From: Streptosporangiaceae bacterium
GTDB taxonomy: Bacteria; Actinomycetota; Actinomycetes; Streptosporangiales; Streptosporangiaceae
Reading direction: 5' to 3'
Assembly: GCA_025934635.1 (NCBI GenBank)
Contig: JAICWX010000069.1
Location: forward strand, 1 to 32,712
Length of the DNA stretch: 32,712 nucleotides
In this document: piece by piece, positions 1 to 8,615 of the stretch
Numbering within the stretch: the first letter of the stretch is position 1
Layout of the letters: every line of letters starts with the position of its first letter
Translations under genes and position numbers: made by a program
Notes under the pieces: model-generated
Told to the model about the DNA's origin: nothing
Seen by the model: only the letters and a program-made list of their open reading frames with translations
Databases searched by the model: none

Positions 1-2
1 AG

Positions 3-1193
<1,191 letters not shown>

Positions 1194-1230
1194 TCACAAA
1201 ACCCGGGTTAGCCTGGGCTTTCCCGGTCCC

Positions 1231-1274
1231 GGCCCCCTCGGTATCGCCGCCTCGAGCGCGGCGCCGAGGGGGCC
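1231..1274 (+). terminator. Hairpin downstream of katG
   Basis: Perfect 11-base arms (GGCCCCCTCGG at 1231-1241 and its complement at 1264-1274) enclose a second nested stem (CGCCGC 1245-1250 with GCGGCG 1258-1263). No T-run follows, which is common for actinomycete terminators. It lies 37 bases past the katG stop and before the next promoter region. Confidence 0.7.
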
Positions 1275-1409
1275 GCGGACTGTCCGGGCACGACCGTTAA
1301 CCGCCGCTTTTCCCAGACTCGCCGGCACCGTGCGCCTCGTTGCCCGGCAGGGGGTCCCGCTGCTAGCCTTCAGCCTTTCCTCAGTCAACTACGGAGGTAC
1401 AGGATTTAC

Positions 1410-1826
1410 ATGATGCGCCGAATTTCCCTCGTCGCCGCCTCGGCGGCGATGCTCGCTGTCAGCGCACTGCCGGCGTCCGCAGCCACCATGGGATCCGCTA
1501 CCGCTACCGCTACCCATAAGCTTTCCTTCCCGGCTACGTCGGGCCTCAAGGCCTGGGGGACCTACACCAAGGTCAGCAAGGGTCTCAAGCTCAACATCTG
1601 CGCCGAGGACATGTCCAGGAGCATCTACGCGGTCGGCGCGGTCGCGGAGGCGTCTAACGCCACCGGCAAGTTCCGCACCAACCTGGGCGCGGTGGCGTTC
1701 GGGTACCACCAGACCATCTGCCGCCACATGACCGTGCGCTTCAGCTCGCACCTGCAGGTGTACTCGTTCGCCGCTAACAACAAGGGCATGATGACCCACA
1801 AGAGCAAGCTGAAGAAGATCTTCTAA
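1410..1826 (+). CDS. Small secreted protein of unknown function
   Basis: A 138-residue protein with a clear Sec signal peptide: basic MMRR, a hydrophobic core to about residue 20, and a likely cut after ALPASA (residue 24). The mature part is about 114 residues with exactly two cysteines (C64 in LNICAED and C104 in HQTICRH), suggesting one disulfide outside the cell. It ends in a basic tail (SKLKKIF). The first mature residues are encoded by a three-fold GCTACC hexanucleotide repeat (1497-1514). The start is the first of two adjacent ATGs, with GGAGG at 1393-1397, 12 bases upstream. A strong hairpin follows, so it looks monocistronic. I do not recognise the family. It resembles small exported proteins common in actinomycetes, and no enzymatic motif is visible. 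Confidence 0.88.
   Translation: MMRRISLVAASAAMLAVSALPASAATMGSATATATHKLSFPATSGLKAWGTYTKVSKGLKLNICAEDMSRSIYAVGAVAEASNATGKFRTNLGAVAFGYHQTICRHMTVRFSSHLQVYSFAANNKGMMTHKSKLKKIF
1497..1514 (+). repeat. GCTACC x3 in-frame microsatellite
   Basis: Three perfect tandem copies of the hexamer GCTACC encode Ala-Thr repeats just after the predicted signal-peptide cleavage site of the secreted protein. Copy-number change would keep the reading frame. Confidence 0.8.
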
Positions 1827-1840
1827 GCGCGGACGACCCG

Positions 1841-1875
1841 GAGGCCGGCCACGGCAGTACGCCGCGGCCGGCCTC
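1841..1875 (+). terminator. Hairpin after secreted-protein gene
   Basis: Perfect 10-base arms, GAGGCCGGCC (1841-1850) and GGCCGGCCTC (1866-1875), with a 15-base loop, 15 bases after the stop codon. This is a typical GC-rich intrinsic terminator position and shape. Confidence 0.75.
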
Positions 1876-2029
1876 TGCGTGCCGGAAGCTAGGGAAGCCG
1901 GCCGCCGCCTGTCCCTGCAGCTCGCGCGGACAAACGAGTTCTGCGTGTGCGTGGTCAACCGCTCGGTGCTGAACGGCACCGGCGGATAATCCGTTGCCGC
2001 CGGCCGTCAGGGCACCCCAGGATGAGCCC

Positions 2030-2992
2030 ATGGCGGACATCGACTGGCGGCCGATCGAGCGGGGGGACGCGGCGGCCTGGGCGGCCACGCAGACCGAGAT
2101 CCAGCACGCCGACCGCGACTGGGAGTTCCTCACCGAACAGGACCTGCTCGATGAGTTCGGCGATCCGTACCACGATTTCCCCCGCGGCTCAGTGGGCGCG
2201 TTCAGCGGCGGCACCCTGGCCGCCTTCGGCACGGTGGCCATCCGGAGCACGGCCGACCCGGTGCACGACATGCGCTACTGGGGCGGCGTGCACCCGGCCT
2301 GGCGGCAGCGCGGGCTCGGCCGCCGGCTGCTCGACTGGGCCGAGGACGCCGCGGTCCGGCTGCACCGGGAGCACTTCCCGGGCCGGCCGCTGTCCCTGTC
2401 CGGTTCCTGCCTGGAGGACAACGCCGCCGCGGCGGCCCTGTACGCAGCGCGCGGCTACCGGCCGGTGCGCTGGTTCCAGGCGATGACGCGGGACCTGAAC
2501 GGCCCGCTTCCCGACGCCCCGCTGTCACCGGAGGTGCAGCTCATCCCCTTCTCGCCGGAAGTCTCCGAGGACGCCCGGCTGATCCGCAACGAGGCCTTCG
2601 CCGACCACTGGGGTTCCACCGAGACCTCGGCCCAGGCGTGGGCTCATTACCTGGAGGCCGGGACGTTCCGGCCCGGTTTCAGCTTCCTGGCCCGCGCCGG
2701 CGGGACGCCGGCCGGCTTCGTCCTCAGCTACGAATACGAGGCTTACAACGAGGTGATCGGCCGCCGGGACCTCCACATCGGGCTGATCGGCACCCGCCGC
2801 GCCGCCCGCGGCCGGGGCATCGCCTCGGCCCTGCTGGGCCGGGCGCTGGCCGCGGGCCGGGAAAACGGCTTCAGCTCGGGGTCCCTGGTCGTGGACGCCG
2901 ATTCGCCGACCGGCGCGGTGGGCCTGTACGAGCGGATGGGCTTTACCGTGATGCACACCTCGGTCACCCAGGCCAAGTCCCTGCTGCCGTGA
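2030..2992 (+). CDS. Tandem GNAT-family N-acetyltransferase
   Basis: A 320-residue protein with two consecutive GNAT folds. The first has the acetyl-CoA loop in VHPAWRQRGLGRRLLDW (about residues 87-103). The second has LIGTRRAARGRGIASALL (about 245-262), followed by the typical terminal strand GLYERMGFTVMHT. Both carry the R/Q-x-x-G-x-G/A pyrophosphate-binding pattern, so both could bind acetyl-CoA. The layout resembles mycothiol synthase, but the sequence is clearly different from the mshD in this window, and the substrate is unknown. The ATG at 2030 was chosen because AGGA (2019-2022) sits 7 bases upstream; a TTG at 1994 lies in frame but lacks a ribosome site. A GATAAT at 1985-1990 could be the -10 box. 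The stop is TGA at 2990, but the same frame stays coding-like for another 62 codons (see next entry). Confidence 0.9.
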   Translation: MADIDWRPIERGDAAAWAATQTEIQHADRDWEFLTEQDLLDEFGDPYHDFPRGSVGAFSGGTLAAFGTVAIRSTADPVHDMRYWGGVHPAWRQRGLGRRLLDWAEDAAVRLHREHFPGRPLSLSGSCLEDNAAAAALYAARGYRPVRWFQAMTRDLNGPLPDAPLSPEVQLIPFSPEVSEDARLIRNEAFADHWGSTETSAQAWAHYLEAGTFRPGFSFLARAGGTPAGFVLSYEYEAYNEVIGRRDLHIGLIGTRRAARGRGIASALLGRALAAGRENGFSSGSLVVDADSPTGAVGLYERMGFTVMHTSVTQAKSLLP

Positions 2993-3181
2993 GCCGCGAG
3001 GGTCAGGACCGGGAAGAACAGCTCCGACCGCGCCGACCGCGAGCTCTACGAGCACACCAAGCGAGCGCTCGCCGCGCGGGACTGGACCTACATGCAGCAG
3101 TACGCGGACGCGAAGGGCGAGGTAGTCGAGGCGATCATGCGCCGGGCCGAGGCGGCCGCCGGTCCGTCCGGCGCCGCCTAG
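2993..3181 (+). pseudogene. Coding-like in-frame tail after the GNAT stop; small gene without a start, or readthrough extension
   Basis: After the GNAT TGA (2990-2992) the same frame continues for 62 codons to a TAG at 3179-3181. Nearly every codon ends in G or C. The product is hydrophilic and helical, for example DRELYEHTKRALAARDW and YADAKGEVVEAIMRRAEAA. No ATG, GTG or TTG occurs in this frame before the ATG at 3092, which would give only 29 residues. AGG at 3005-3007 stands where an ATG would give MTGKNSSD, one base different. Possible explanations are a small gene with a mutated start, a C-terminal GNAT extension cut off by a nonsense change or reached by UGA readthrough, or a sequencing error. 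The TAG shares the palindrome CTAG with the stop of the convergent oxidase gene, which supports this as a real gene end. I do not recognise a family. Confidence 0.5.
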
Positions 3182-4563
3182 TGCGGGATCCCGGAGATCA
3201 GGTCGCCCGCCTTGGCCAGCACCGAGGTGCGGGCCGAGCGGCCGGTGCCCTCCAGCCGGTCCGCGGCCCGGTACAGGGTGTAGAGGCCGTGCACGCCCGC
3301 CCAGCGCGCGGGCTCGGGCTCCCAGCGCGGTGAGCGGTGGCCCACCCAGGGCAGCGTGGTCAGCGGGCTCGGCACGCGGCGCACCAGGTCGGCCAGCGTG
3401 CGGCCAGCCAGGTTGGACGCGGCCACCCCGTGGCCCGCGTAGCCGCCGGCCCAGCCCAGGCCGGACTGCGCGTCCAGGGTGACCGTGGCGCACCAGTCCC
3501 GCGGCACGCCGAGCACGCCGCACCACGCGTGCTCCAGGCCGGCCGGGGCCGCGGCCGGGAACATCCGGCGCAGGATCCGGCCCAGCTGCGCGATGGTCGA
3601 CGCCGCGATGGCGCCGTCATGGTCGATGCCGGAGCCGAACCGGTAGGGGATGCCGCGGCCGCCGAGGGCGATCCGGCCGTCCGCGGTGCGCTGGGCGTAG
3701 ATATAGGCGTGGGCCTCGTCGCCGAGCGTCTCGCAGCCGTCCCAGCCTATTCGCTGCCAGGCCTCGGCGCCGAGCGGGCCGGTGACGATCATCGCGCTGT
3801 TCATCGGGAGCAGCGTGCGGTGCTGGCCCGGGATGTCGGCGGTGAACCCCTCGGTGCAGCGCAGGATGTACGGCGCGCGCACGTCGCCGGCCGGGGTGCG
3901 GGCCAGGCCGGGCGAAATCGACGTCACCGGGGTCGCCTCGTACAGCTGCACGCCCGCCGCCGCGACCACGCCGGCCAGCCCGGCGACCAGGTCCGCGGGC
4001 TGCACCCGGGCACAGTGCGGCGAGTACAGCGCCCCTACCGCTCCCTGCACCCGCAACCGCCCGGCCAGCTCCTGCCCCGCTAGGTACCGAACGATGCCGG
4101 GACCATCGCCCCAGTCCCGTTCCTCATCCAGCCGGTGGCGCAGCCGGGCGTCCTGAGCCGCGGAGGTGGCGACGGACAGCTCTCCTCCCTTGACCAGGCC
4201 GGCGTCGATGCCCTCGGCGGTACAGACCCGGGCGACCTCGTCCACCGTGTCGCGCAGGTGCTGCTCGAGATCGCGGACGCCGTCCCGGCCGCGGGGATGC
4301 CGGGCGTACCGGGCCCGCGACCCGGGCAGGGCGGAGGTCACCCAGCCGCCGTTGCGGCCGGAGGCACCGTACCCGGCGAAGTTCGCCTCGAGCAGCACGA
4401 TCCGGAGCGCCGGATCGGCCCGCTTGAGGTAATAGGCGGTCCACAGGCCGGTGAAGCCGCCTCCGACGATGCACACGTCGGCCTCGGTACCGCCCGGCAG
4501 TGCGGGCCGCCGGGCCGGGATGCCGTGCCGCTGCCACCAGTACGACACCTCCCCATTTCGCAT
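3178..4563 (-). CDS. FAD-dependent oxidoreductase (DAO family, glycine oxidase / glutamylputrescine oxidase-like)
   Basis: A 461-residue flavoenzyme of the D-amino-acid-oxidase superfamily. The N-terminal Rossmann motif ADVCIVGGGFTGLWTAYYL (about residues 28-46) ends in the acidic LLEA that binds FAD ribose, followed by YGASGRNGG, typical of this family. A late GYAGHGVAASNLAGR segment matches the C-terminal FAD-contact region. Family members oxidise amines or amino acids such as gamma-glutamylputrescine, glycine or sarcosine, making H2O2. The substrate here cannot be told from sequence. The start is set by GAGGAGG (plus-strand 4568-4574) close upstream of ATG 4563. A possible -10 TAACTT lies at plus-strand 4602-4607. 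It is divergent from ppx and convergent with the GNAT tail, sharing the CTAG stop overlap. No frameshift is seen. Confidence 0.9.
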   Translation of the reverse strand: MRNGEVSYWWQRHGIPARRPALPGGTEADVCIVGGGFTGLWTAYYLKRADPALRIVLLEANFAGYGASGRNGGWVTSALPGSRARYARHPRGRDGVRDLEQHLRDTVDEVARVCTAEGIDAGLVKGGELSVATSAAQDARLRHRLDEERDWGDGPGIVRYLAGQELAGRLRVQGAVGALYSPHCARVQPADLVAGLAGVVAAAGVQLYEATPVTSISPGLARTPAGDVRAPYILRCTEGFTADIPGQHRTLLPMNSAMIVTGPLGAEAWQRIGWDGCETLGDEAHAYIYAQRTADGRIALGGRGIPYRFGSGIDHDGAIAASTIAQLGRILRRMFPAAAPAGLEHAWCGVLGVPRDWCATVTLDAQSGLGWAGGYAGHGVAASNLAGRTLADLVRRVPSPLTTLPWVGHRSPRWEPEPARWAGVHGLYTLYRAADRLEGTGRSARTSVLAKAGDLISGIPH

Positions 4564-4614
4564 GAAGCCTCCTCGGGGCGCGCACCCAGCTCGTTCGGAT
4601 CAAGTTAGCTTGAA

Positions 4615-4636
4615 TGTCACGCAGTGTTCACCTGCG
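4615..4636 (+). promoter_or_regulatory. PHO-box-like direct repeats upstream of ppx
   Basis: Two adjacent 11-base units: TGTCACGCAGT (4615-4625) and GTTCACCTGCG (4626-4636). The second fits the Streptomyces PhoP unit G(G/T)TCAYYYRSS at every position as I recall it; the first fits 8 of 11. They lie in the divergent oxidase-ppx gap, oriented toward ppx. They start 7 bases from the candidate oxidase -10, so either gene could be the target. This is inference from motif reading only. Confidence 0.45.
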
Positions 4637-4692
4637 GTCAGCGGATGCCAGGTCAGCGCGTGCGAGCCGGCCTTTTCCGACCATTGGCAGGG

Positions 4693-4698
4693 TAGCGT
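4693..4698 (+). promoter_or_regulatory. -10 box placing ppx as a leaderless transcript
   Basis: TAGCGT matches TAnnnT and ends 6 bases before ATG 4705, so transcription would start at or next to the start codon. This fits the lack of a well-spaced ribosome-binding site (only AAGG directly before ATG). I see no good -35 hexamer. Confidence 0.45.
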
Positions 4699-4704
4699 CA
4701 AGGT

Positions 4705-5703
4705 ATGCGACTTGGGGTCCTCGACGTGGGGTCGAACACGGTCCACCTGCTCGTGGTGGACGCCTACAGCGGGGCGCGGCCGATGCCGGCCTTCTCGCAC
4801 AAGGTCAACCTCAAGCTCGCCGCCCAGCTCGACGGCACCTCGCTGTCCGGGCCCGGGGAGAAGGGCCTGCGCGGGGTGGTCGAGGAGGCGCTGCGCATCG
4901 CGGAGGACAAGGGCGTCGAGGAGATCATCGCGTTCGCGACCTCGGCCGTCCGGGAGGCCGTGAACGGCGAGCAGGTGCTGGCCCGGATCCGCGAGCAGAC
5001 CGGGGCCCAGATCAACGTGATGACCGGCCAGGAGGAGGCGCGGCTGACCTTCCTGGCCGCCCGGCGCTGGTTCGGCTGGTCGTCCGGGCGGCTGCTGGTG
5101 ATCGACATCGGCGGCGGCTCGCTCGAGGTGGCGTCGGGTATCGACGAGGAGCCGGAGGCGATGGCCTCGCTGCCGCTCGGGGCCGGACGCCTGACCCGGG
5201 ACTGGCTCAGCAGCGATCCGCCCTCGGCCTCGGAGGTGCGGCGGATGCGCAAGCACGTGCGGGCCGAGATCGCCCGGCAGACCGGCGGGATGCTCCGGCA
5301 CGGCGCCCCCGACCAGGTGGTGGGCACCTCGAAGACGTTCCGGCAGCTGGCCCGGATCGCCGGGGCCGCCCCGTCCGGCGACGGTCCTTACGTCAAGCGC
5401 GTCCTGCGGCACGCCGACGTGGCGGCACTGGCCGAGCGGCTGCCCGCGATGACCCAGGCCGAACGGCTCAAGCTGCCCGGGGTCTCCGCCAGCCGGGTCG
5501 CGCAGCTGCCCGCCGGGGCCATCGTGGCCGACGCCATCCTCGAACTGCTGGGCGTCGACCAGCTCGAACAATGCCCGTGGGCCCTGCGTGAGGGGGTCAT
5601 CCTGCGACGGCTCGACACGCTCCCGCAGGGCCTGGGCACGTTACCCGAACTGCGGTTTACCTCAGCTGTGAGGGAAGGCCTCAGTTGTCTGCGCCGGGCA
5701 TGA
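4705..5703 (+). CDS. ppx: Exopolyphosphatase, Ppx/GppA family
   Basis: A 332-residue protein of the ASKHA phosphatase fold that hydrolyses polyphosphate ends (or pppGpp). It begins [20 protein letters not shown], nearly identical to the start of Mycobacterium tuberculosis Rv0496 (exopolyphosphatase) as I remember it. The phosphate-1 loop is DVGSNT (7-12) and the phosphate-2 loop is DIGGGSLE (134-141). FATSAVREA, with the catalytic glutamate region, precedes it, and the closing [15 protein letters not shown] is family-typical. The length fits the short actinobacterial Ppx that lacks the C-terminal HD-like domain. It probably starts leaderless (see -10 entry) and may be under PhoP control. Its last 23 bases overlap the end of the convergent DivIVA gene. 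With the pst-phoU block in the same window, a role in phosphate storage turnover is the natural reading. Confidence 0.94.
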   Translation: MRLGVLDVGSNTVHLLVVDAYSGARPMPAFSHKVNLKLAAQLDGTSLSGPGEKGLRGVVEEALRIAEDKGVEEIIAFATSAVREAVNGEQVLARIREQTGAQINVMTGQEEARLTFLAARRWFGWSSGRLLVIDIGGGSLEVASGIDEEPEAMASLPLGAGRLTRDWLSSDPPSASEVRRMRKHVRAEIARQTGGMLRHGAPDQVVGTSKTFRQLARIAGAAPSGDGPYVKRVLRHADVAALAERLPAMTQAERLKLPGVSASRVAQLPAGAIVADAILELLGVDQLEQCPWALREGVILRRLDTLPQGLGTLPELRFTSAVREGLSCLRRA

Positions 5704-6784
5704 GGCGGATCCCGTCGGCGTGGTCCTCCGTGTCGATGACGGAAGCGCGGAGCTTGGCCGGGGTCGGACTCGACGGTGACGAGGCCGGCTGAGCGGGAGA
5801 CGGCGCGGTGGCCCCCGGGCCGCGACCCGGGACCTGGACCCCCGGCTGCGAGGCGGCCGGGCGCGGTGCCGTGCTGCCCGGCCCCGTGTTTCCAGGCCCG
5901 GTGTTTCCGGGGCCAGCGTTTCCGGGGCCAGCGGGGCGAGCGCCGGCCGGACCGGACTGCTCGGCGGCCGGGTGCGAACCGCCGTTGGCCTCGGCCGCGG
6001 CGGCGATCCCCTTGGCCGTGTTCTGGTCGACCTCGTCCTCCAGTGACATCCGGGCGGTCTCGGCGGTCACCAGGCCCGAGACGCCGTCCAGGATGTCGGT
6101 GAGCCGCTTGATCGTTTCCGAGTGCCGGGTGGACAGCAGGTTCAGCCTGCGCTCGGCACCGTCGTGGATGGCCGTGGCCCGGGCCGTCGCCTCGTCGAGC
6201 GCCTTCTTGGCCTGCGCCTTCGAGCTGGCCAGCGCGCTCTCGGACTTCTTCCGCGCCTCGGTCGTGGTCCGCTCCGCCTCGTTGCGGGCCCCGGTGAGCG
6301 TCTTCTCCGCCTCGTTGCGGGCGCCGGTGACCGTCTTCTCGGCCTCGGACCGGGCCGAGGTGATCGCCCGCTCGGCCTGCTCCTGGGCGGCGGTCAGCAT
6401 GCGCTCGGCCTGCTCGCGGGCCTCGGTGCGGATCTTCTCCGCCTCGGCCTGGGCGTCGTTGCGCTGCCGGGCGATGTCCTCGTGGGCCTTGGTCTTCTGG
6501 GACCGGGCCTCGTCGTCGGCCAGCTTGAGGATCTGGGCGATGCGCTCACTGACCTCCTCGTGCGCGGGCTTGGCCCCGAGCGCCTGCTGGCGGGCGGTGG
6601 CCAGGTCGCGCCGCAGTTCCTCGCCCTCGTCCAGGGACCGGGCCAGGCGCTGCTCTAGGTCGCGGATCTGGCTGCGGCACCGGGCGATGAACTCGTCGAC
6701 CTGACGGCGGCTGTACCCGCGCATCTGCATCTCGAAGGCGTCCTCGTGAACGAGGTTCGGCAGGAGATCACTGTTGTCATTCAT
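5681..6784 (-). CDS. DivIVA-domain coiled-coil protein
   Basis: A 367-residue protein. The N-terminus [20 protein letters not shown] (about 18-37) is the DivIVA/GpsB membrane-targeting and dimerisation segment. Residues about 38-230 are a long, highly charged coiled coil rich in Glu, Arg, Ala and Lys, with internal repeats of the type GARNEAEKT. The C-terminal third is disordered, with Pro/Gly repeats (GPGNT units) and a short conserved-looking end ([22 protein letters not shown] is too specific to be linker). Family members act as polar or septal scaffolds for cell-wall growth in actinomycetes (relatives include DivIVA/Wag31 and the filament proteins FilP and Scy). It is not the essential divIVA, whose context differs. 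The start ATG 6784 has GGGAAG close upstream. Its 3' end overlaps ppx by 23 bases. Confidence 0.85.
   Translation of the reverse strand: MNDNSDLLPNLVHEDAFEMQMRGYSRRQVDEFIARCRSQIRDLEQRLARSLDEGEELRRDLATARQQALGAKPAHEEVSERIAQILKLADDEARSQKTKAHEDIARQRNDAQAEAEKIRTEAREQAERMLTAAQEQAERAITSARSEAEKTVTGARNEAEKTLTGARNEAERTTTEARKKSESALASSKAQAKKALDEATARATAIHDGAERRLNLLSTRHSETIKRLTDILDGVSGLVTAETARMSLEDEVDQNTAKGIAAAAEANGGSHPAAEQSGPAGARPAGPGNAGPGNTGPGNTGPGSTAPRPAASQPGVQVPGRGPGATAPSPAQPASSPSSPTPAKLRASVIDTEDHADGIRLMPGADN
5886..5932 (-). repeat. 15-base tandem repeat encoding GPGNT pentapeptides
   Basis: Three TTTCC-containing units spaced exactly 15 bases apart (TTTCC at 5889, 5904 and 5919) encode successive [20 protein letters not shown] pentapeptides in the disordered tail of the DivIVA-like protein. 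Copy number could vary without breaking the frame. Confidence 0.75.
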
Positions 6785-7188
6785 AGCTTCCCAGGATCAT
6801 GTGTCTTCAGTAGGCGGGGACGGTCCGGTATCTAGCGGCGCTGGCAGACGCCGGGTCGCCTCGGTGATCCGGCAGGAAACCGCTACCCCAGTAGTATGCC
6901 GGCTCGGGACGGGTCGGACGGGGCGAATCCACGCATGACTCTTGTCCGCGATCACCATCCGCGCAACCGAAACTGGCCAGTATCTACGTTTGGGAGCCTT
7001 CGTACCTGTTTGGCCGTGTTACGGAGTATGCGAATTTTTCGTAGATATACGGGTGTGACATCTGAGGTTCTCATTATCCGATCGTCGCTAACTGTGCCGG
7101 GGGTTTCCGGAATCGTTACCGTCAGGGTGGGTAAAACCGCACGTGAAGGTGGTAAGCGAATGGCCCGGTTGGGTCATGCGGAGGAGCA
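6785..7188. other. 404-base intergenic region with AT-richer patch
   Basis: I see no convincing gene here. It holds the upstream region of the divergent DivIVA gene and a plus-strand -10-like TAGTAT (6892-6897). At about 7018-7080 the GC content drops well below the surroundings, with a near-palindrome around CGAATTTTTCG and AGATATAC. This probably contains the promoter of the small gene at 7189. A 28-codon ATG frame (7160-7246) crosses into it but has no supporting features. Confidence 0.5.
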
Positions 7189-7401
7189 GTGGCGGCACGT
7201 AACCTGGGGCGCAAGCGAACGGACTCGCGATCAGCGCCGGAGGTGAGCACGATTCCCAGGCAGTTGGATCTTCGTGTCCACGACCTCGACGCCCTCAATG
7301 AAATCGAGCTCTACGCCGAGGTACTGAGTGCGGTGGCGGCCGCTGACCGGCCGCTGACCGCCGCGGAACTCGACGAAGCGCTGGGAATCCGCGGCGGCTA
7401 G
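7189..7401 (+). CDS. Small acidic protein, unknown function
   Basis: A 70-residue frame starting at GTG 7189, four bases after GGAGG (7180-7184). The first about 18 residues are basic. From residue about 26 it reads LDLRVHDLDALNEIELYAEV and ends LTAAELDEALGIRGG, an acidic two-helix pattern that looks conserved rather than random, with strong G/C third positions. A second possible start, GTG 7243, would give 52 residues, but its GGAG touches the start codon. I do not recognise a named family. It lies alone between the DivIVA gene and the convergent mshD, followed by a shared hairpin. Confidence 0.6.
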   Translation: MAARNLGRKRTDSRSAPEVSTIPRQLDLRVHDLDALNEIELYAEVLSAVAAADRPLTAAELDEALGIRGG

Positions 7402-7531
7402 CCCGCCCGCGGAAACGGGGTCACGGGGAGACCGCGCGACGAGCGGCGCGGCCAGTACGGGGTGCCAGTTCCTGGTGCCCGGGACAACGGCCTAGCCGGA
7501 CAGGGCTAACCCCGCCGGGCTAACCGGACAG

Positions 7532-7563
7532 CCGGTAACTAGTCGCGGATAACTAGTTACCGG
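7532..7563. terminator. Bidirectional hairpin overlapping the mshD stop codon
   Basis: Perfect 12-base arms CCGGTAACTAGT (7532-7543) and ACTAGTTACCGG (7552-7563) with an 8-base loop. The mshD TAG (plus-strand 7553-7555) sits inside the right arm. The structure can end transcription from both the small gene (plus) and mshD (minus), although for mshD the hairpin would begin inside the coding end. Confidence 0.65.
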
Positions 7564-8593
7564 ACGGACGCCGGTACATGGCGTCGACGGTGGCGCGGGT
7601 GAAGCCGAGCGCCTCGTACATCTTGATCGCGGGGACGTTGTCCTCGTCGACGTAGAGCATCGCCTGGTCCGCGCCGCGGTCCCGCAGGTGGTGCAGGCCG
7701 GCCAGGGTCAGCGCGCGGCCGAGCCCGCTGCCCTGCTCGGCCGGATCGACCCCGACCACGTAGACCTCGCCCAGCCCCGGCCCCGATGGCGCTGGCTCCG
7801 GTGACGCTGGCCCGGATGCCTCGGGCGGGTGCATCTTCGTCCAGTGGAAGCCGGTCATGACGCCGTCCCTGGTCGCGATGAAGAAGCCCGCCGGGTCGAA
7901 CCACGGCTCGCGCTCGCGCAGGTCCAGGTCGTGCCGGGTCCAGCCGCCCTGCTCGGGGTGCTTGGCAAACGCCCGGGCGTTGAGCGCCAGCCACTCGTCC
8001 TCGTCCTGGCCGGGCACGAAGGTGCGCAGCGTGCGGCCGGCCGGGAGGGCCGGCTGGGCGAGCGGGGGTACCGTTTCCCGGCCCGCTGAATTGCTGAGCG
8101 GACGGCGCATTTGCCACAGGGCGCGGAAGCGCTCGAAGCCCGTCGCGGCGGCCAGCGCGGCCGCCGCGGGCAGGTCGCCGTGCGCCCACAGCCGCAGCTC
8201 GTGACCGCCGCCCGCAGCGTCCACGGCAGCGGCTGCCGCGGCCGCCAGTGCCCGGCCGAGCCCGTGCCGGCGGTGGTCAGGACCGATCATGAGCTCGCCG
8301 CTCACCTCGGCCGGGCCGGAGTGCGGATCGTCGGCCGGCGGGTCCAGGTAGGCATAGCCCGCGAGCTCGCCGTCCACGGTGAGGACGAAATCCTGTCCGG
8401 GCGCGCCACCGGGCTCCGGCGCGCCCGTGCTGTCGTCGCGGCTGTCGTAGCGCAGGTGCAGCAGCACGTGCTCGGACAGCGGCGTCACGCCGTCGGCGGC
8501 CTGGCAGGCCTGCACCAGGTCCAGGATGGCGGCGACCTTGAGGTTGCCCGGGAGGTCGCGGAGGGCCGCGCGGGTGATCTGTGAGCTCGTCAT
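7553..8593 (-). CDS. mshD: Mycothiol synthase (acetyl-CoA:Cys-GlcN-Ins acetyltransferase)
   Basis: A 346-residue tandem GNAT enzyme that performs the last step of mycothiol synthesis, acetylating Cys-GlcN-Ins in the cytoplasm. The first GNAT half contains MIGPDHRRHGLGRAL (about 101-115). The second, catalytically important half contains VYVVGVDPAEQGSGLGRAL (about 278-296) and ends YVDEDNVPAIKMYEALGF, closely matching known MshD C-termini. Length fits the family (about 300-320) with an Ala/Pro-rich linker insertion around residue 265. Start ATG 8593 is 22 bases after the glnR stop, so the two genes are probably cotranscribed; the ribosome site is weak. The glnR-mshD neighbourhood is also seen in Streptomyces. 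Confidence is high. Confidence 0.94.
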   Translation of the reverse strand: MTSSQITRAALRDLPGNLKVAAILDLVQACQAADGVTPLSEHVLLHLRYDSRDDSTGAPEPGGAPGQDFVLTVDGELAGYAYLDPPADDPHSGPAEVSGELMIGPDHRRHGLGRALAAAAAAAVDAAGGGHELRLWAHGDLPAAAALAAATGFERFRALWQMRRPLSNSAGRETVPPLAQPALPAGRTLRTFVPGQDEDEWLALNARAFAKHPEQGGWTRHDLDLREREPWFDPAGFFIATRDGVMTGFHWTKMHPPEASGPASPEPAPSGPGLGEVYVVGVDPAEQGSGLGRALTLAGLHHLRDRGADQAMLYVDEDNVPAIKMYEALGFTRATVDAMYRRPSGN

Positions 8594-8615
8594 TGAGCAG
8601 CGTCAGCCAGCGGGG

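Noticed and set aside
1994..2029. TTG start 12 codons upstream for the GNAT protein
   Set aside because: No ribosome-binding site there, whereas ATG 2030 has AGGA at good spacing.
2525..3526. Long minus-strand frame (about 333 codons) opposite the GNAT gene and the oxidase end
   Set aside because: It is a GC-driven antisense frame: Arg/Gly/Pro-rich, with no motif and no start signal, lying across two well-supported genes.
7160..7246. 28-codon ATG frame before the small gene
   Set aside because: No recognisable features, and it overlaps the better supported GTG 7189 frame.
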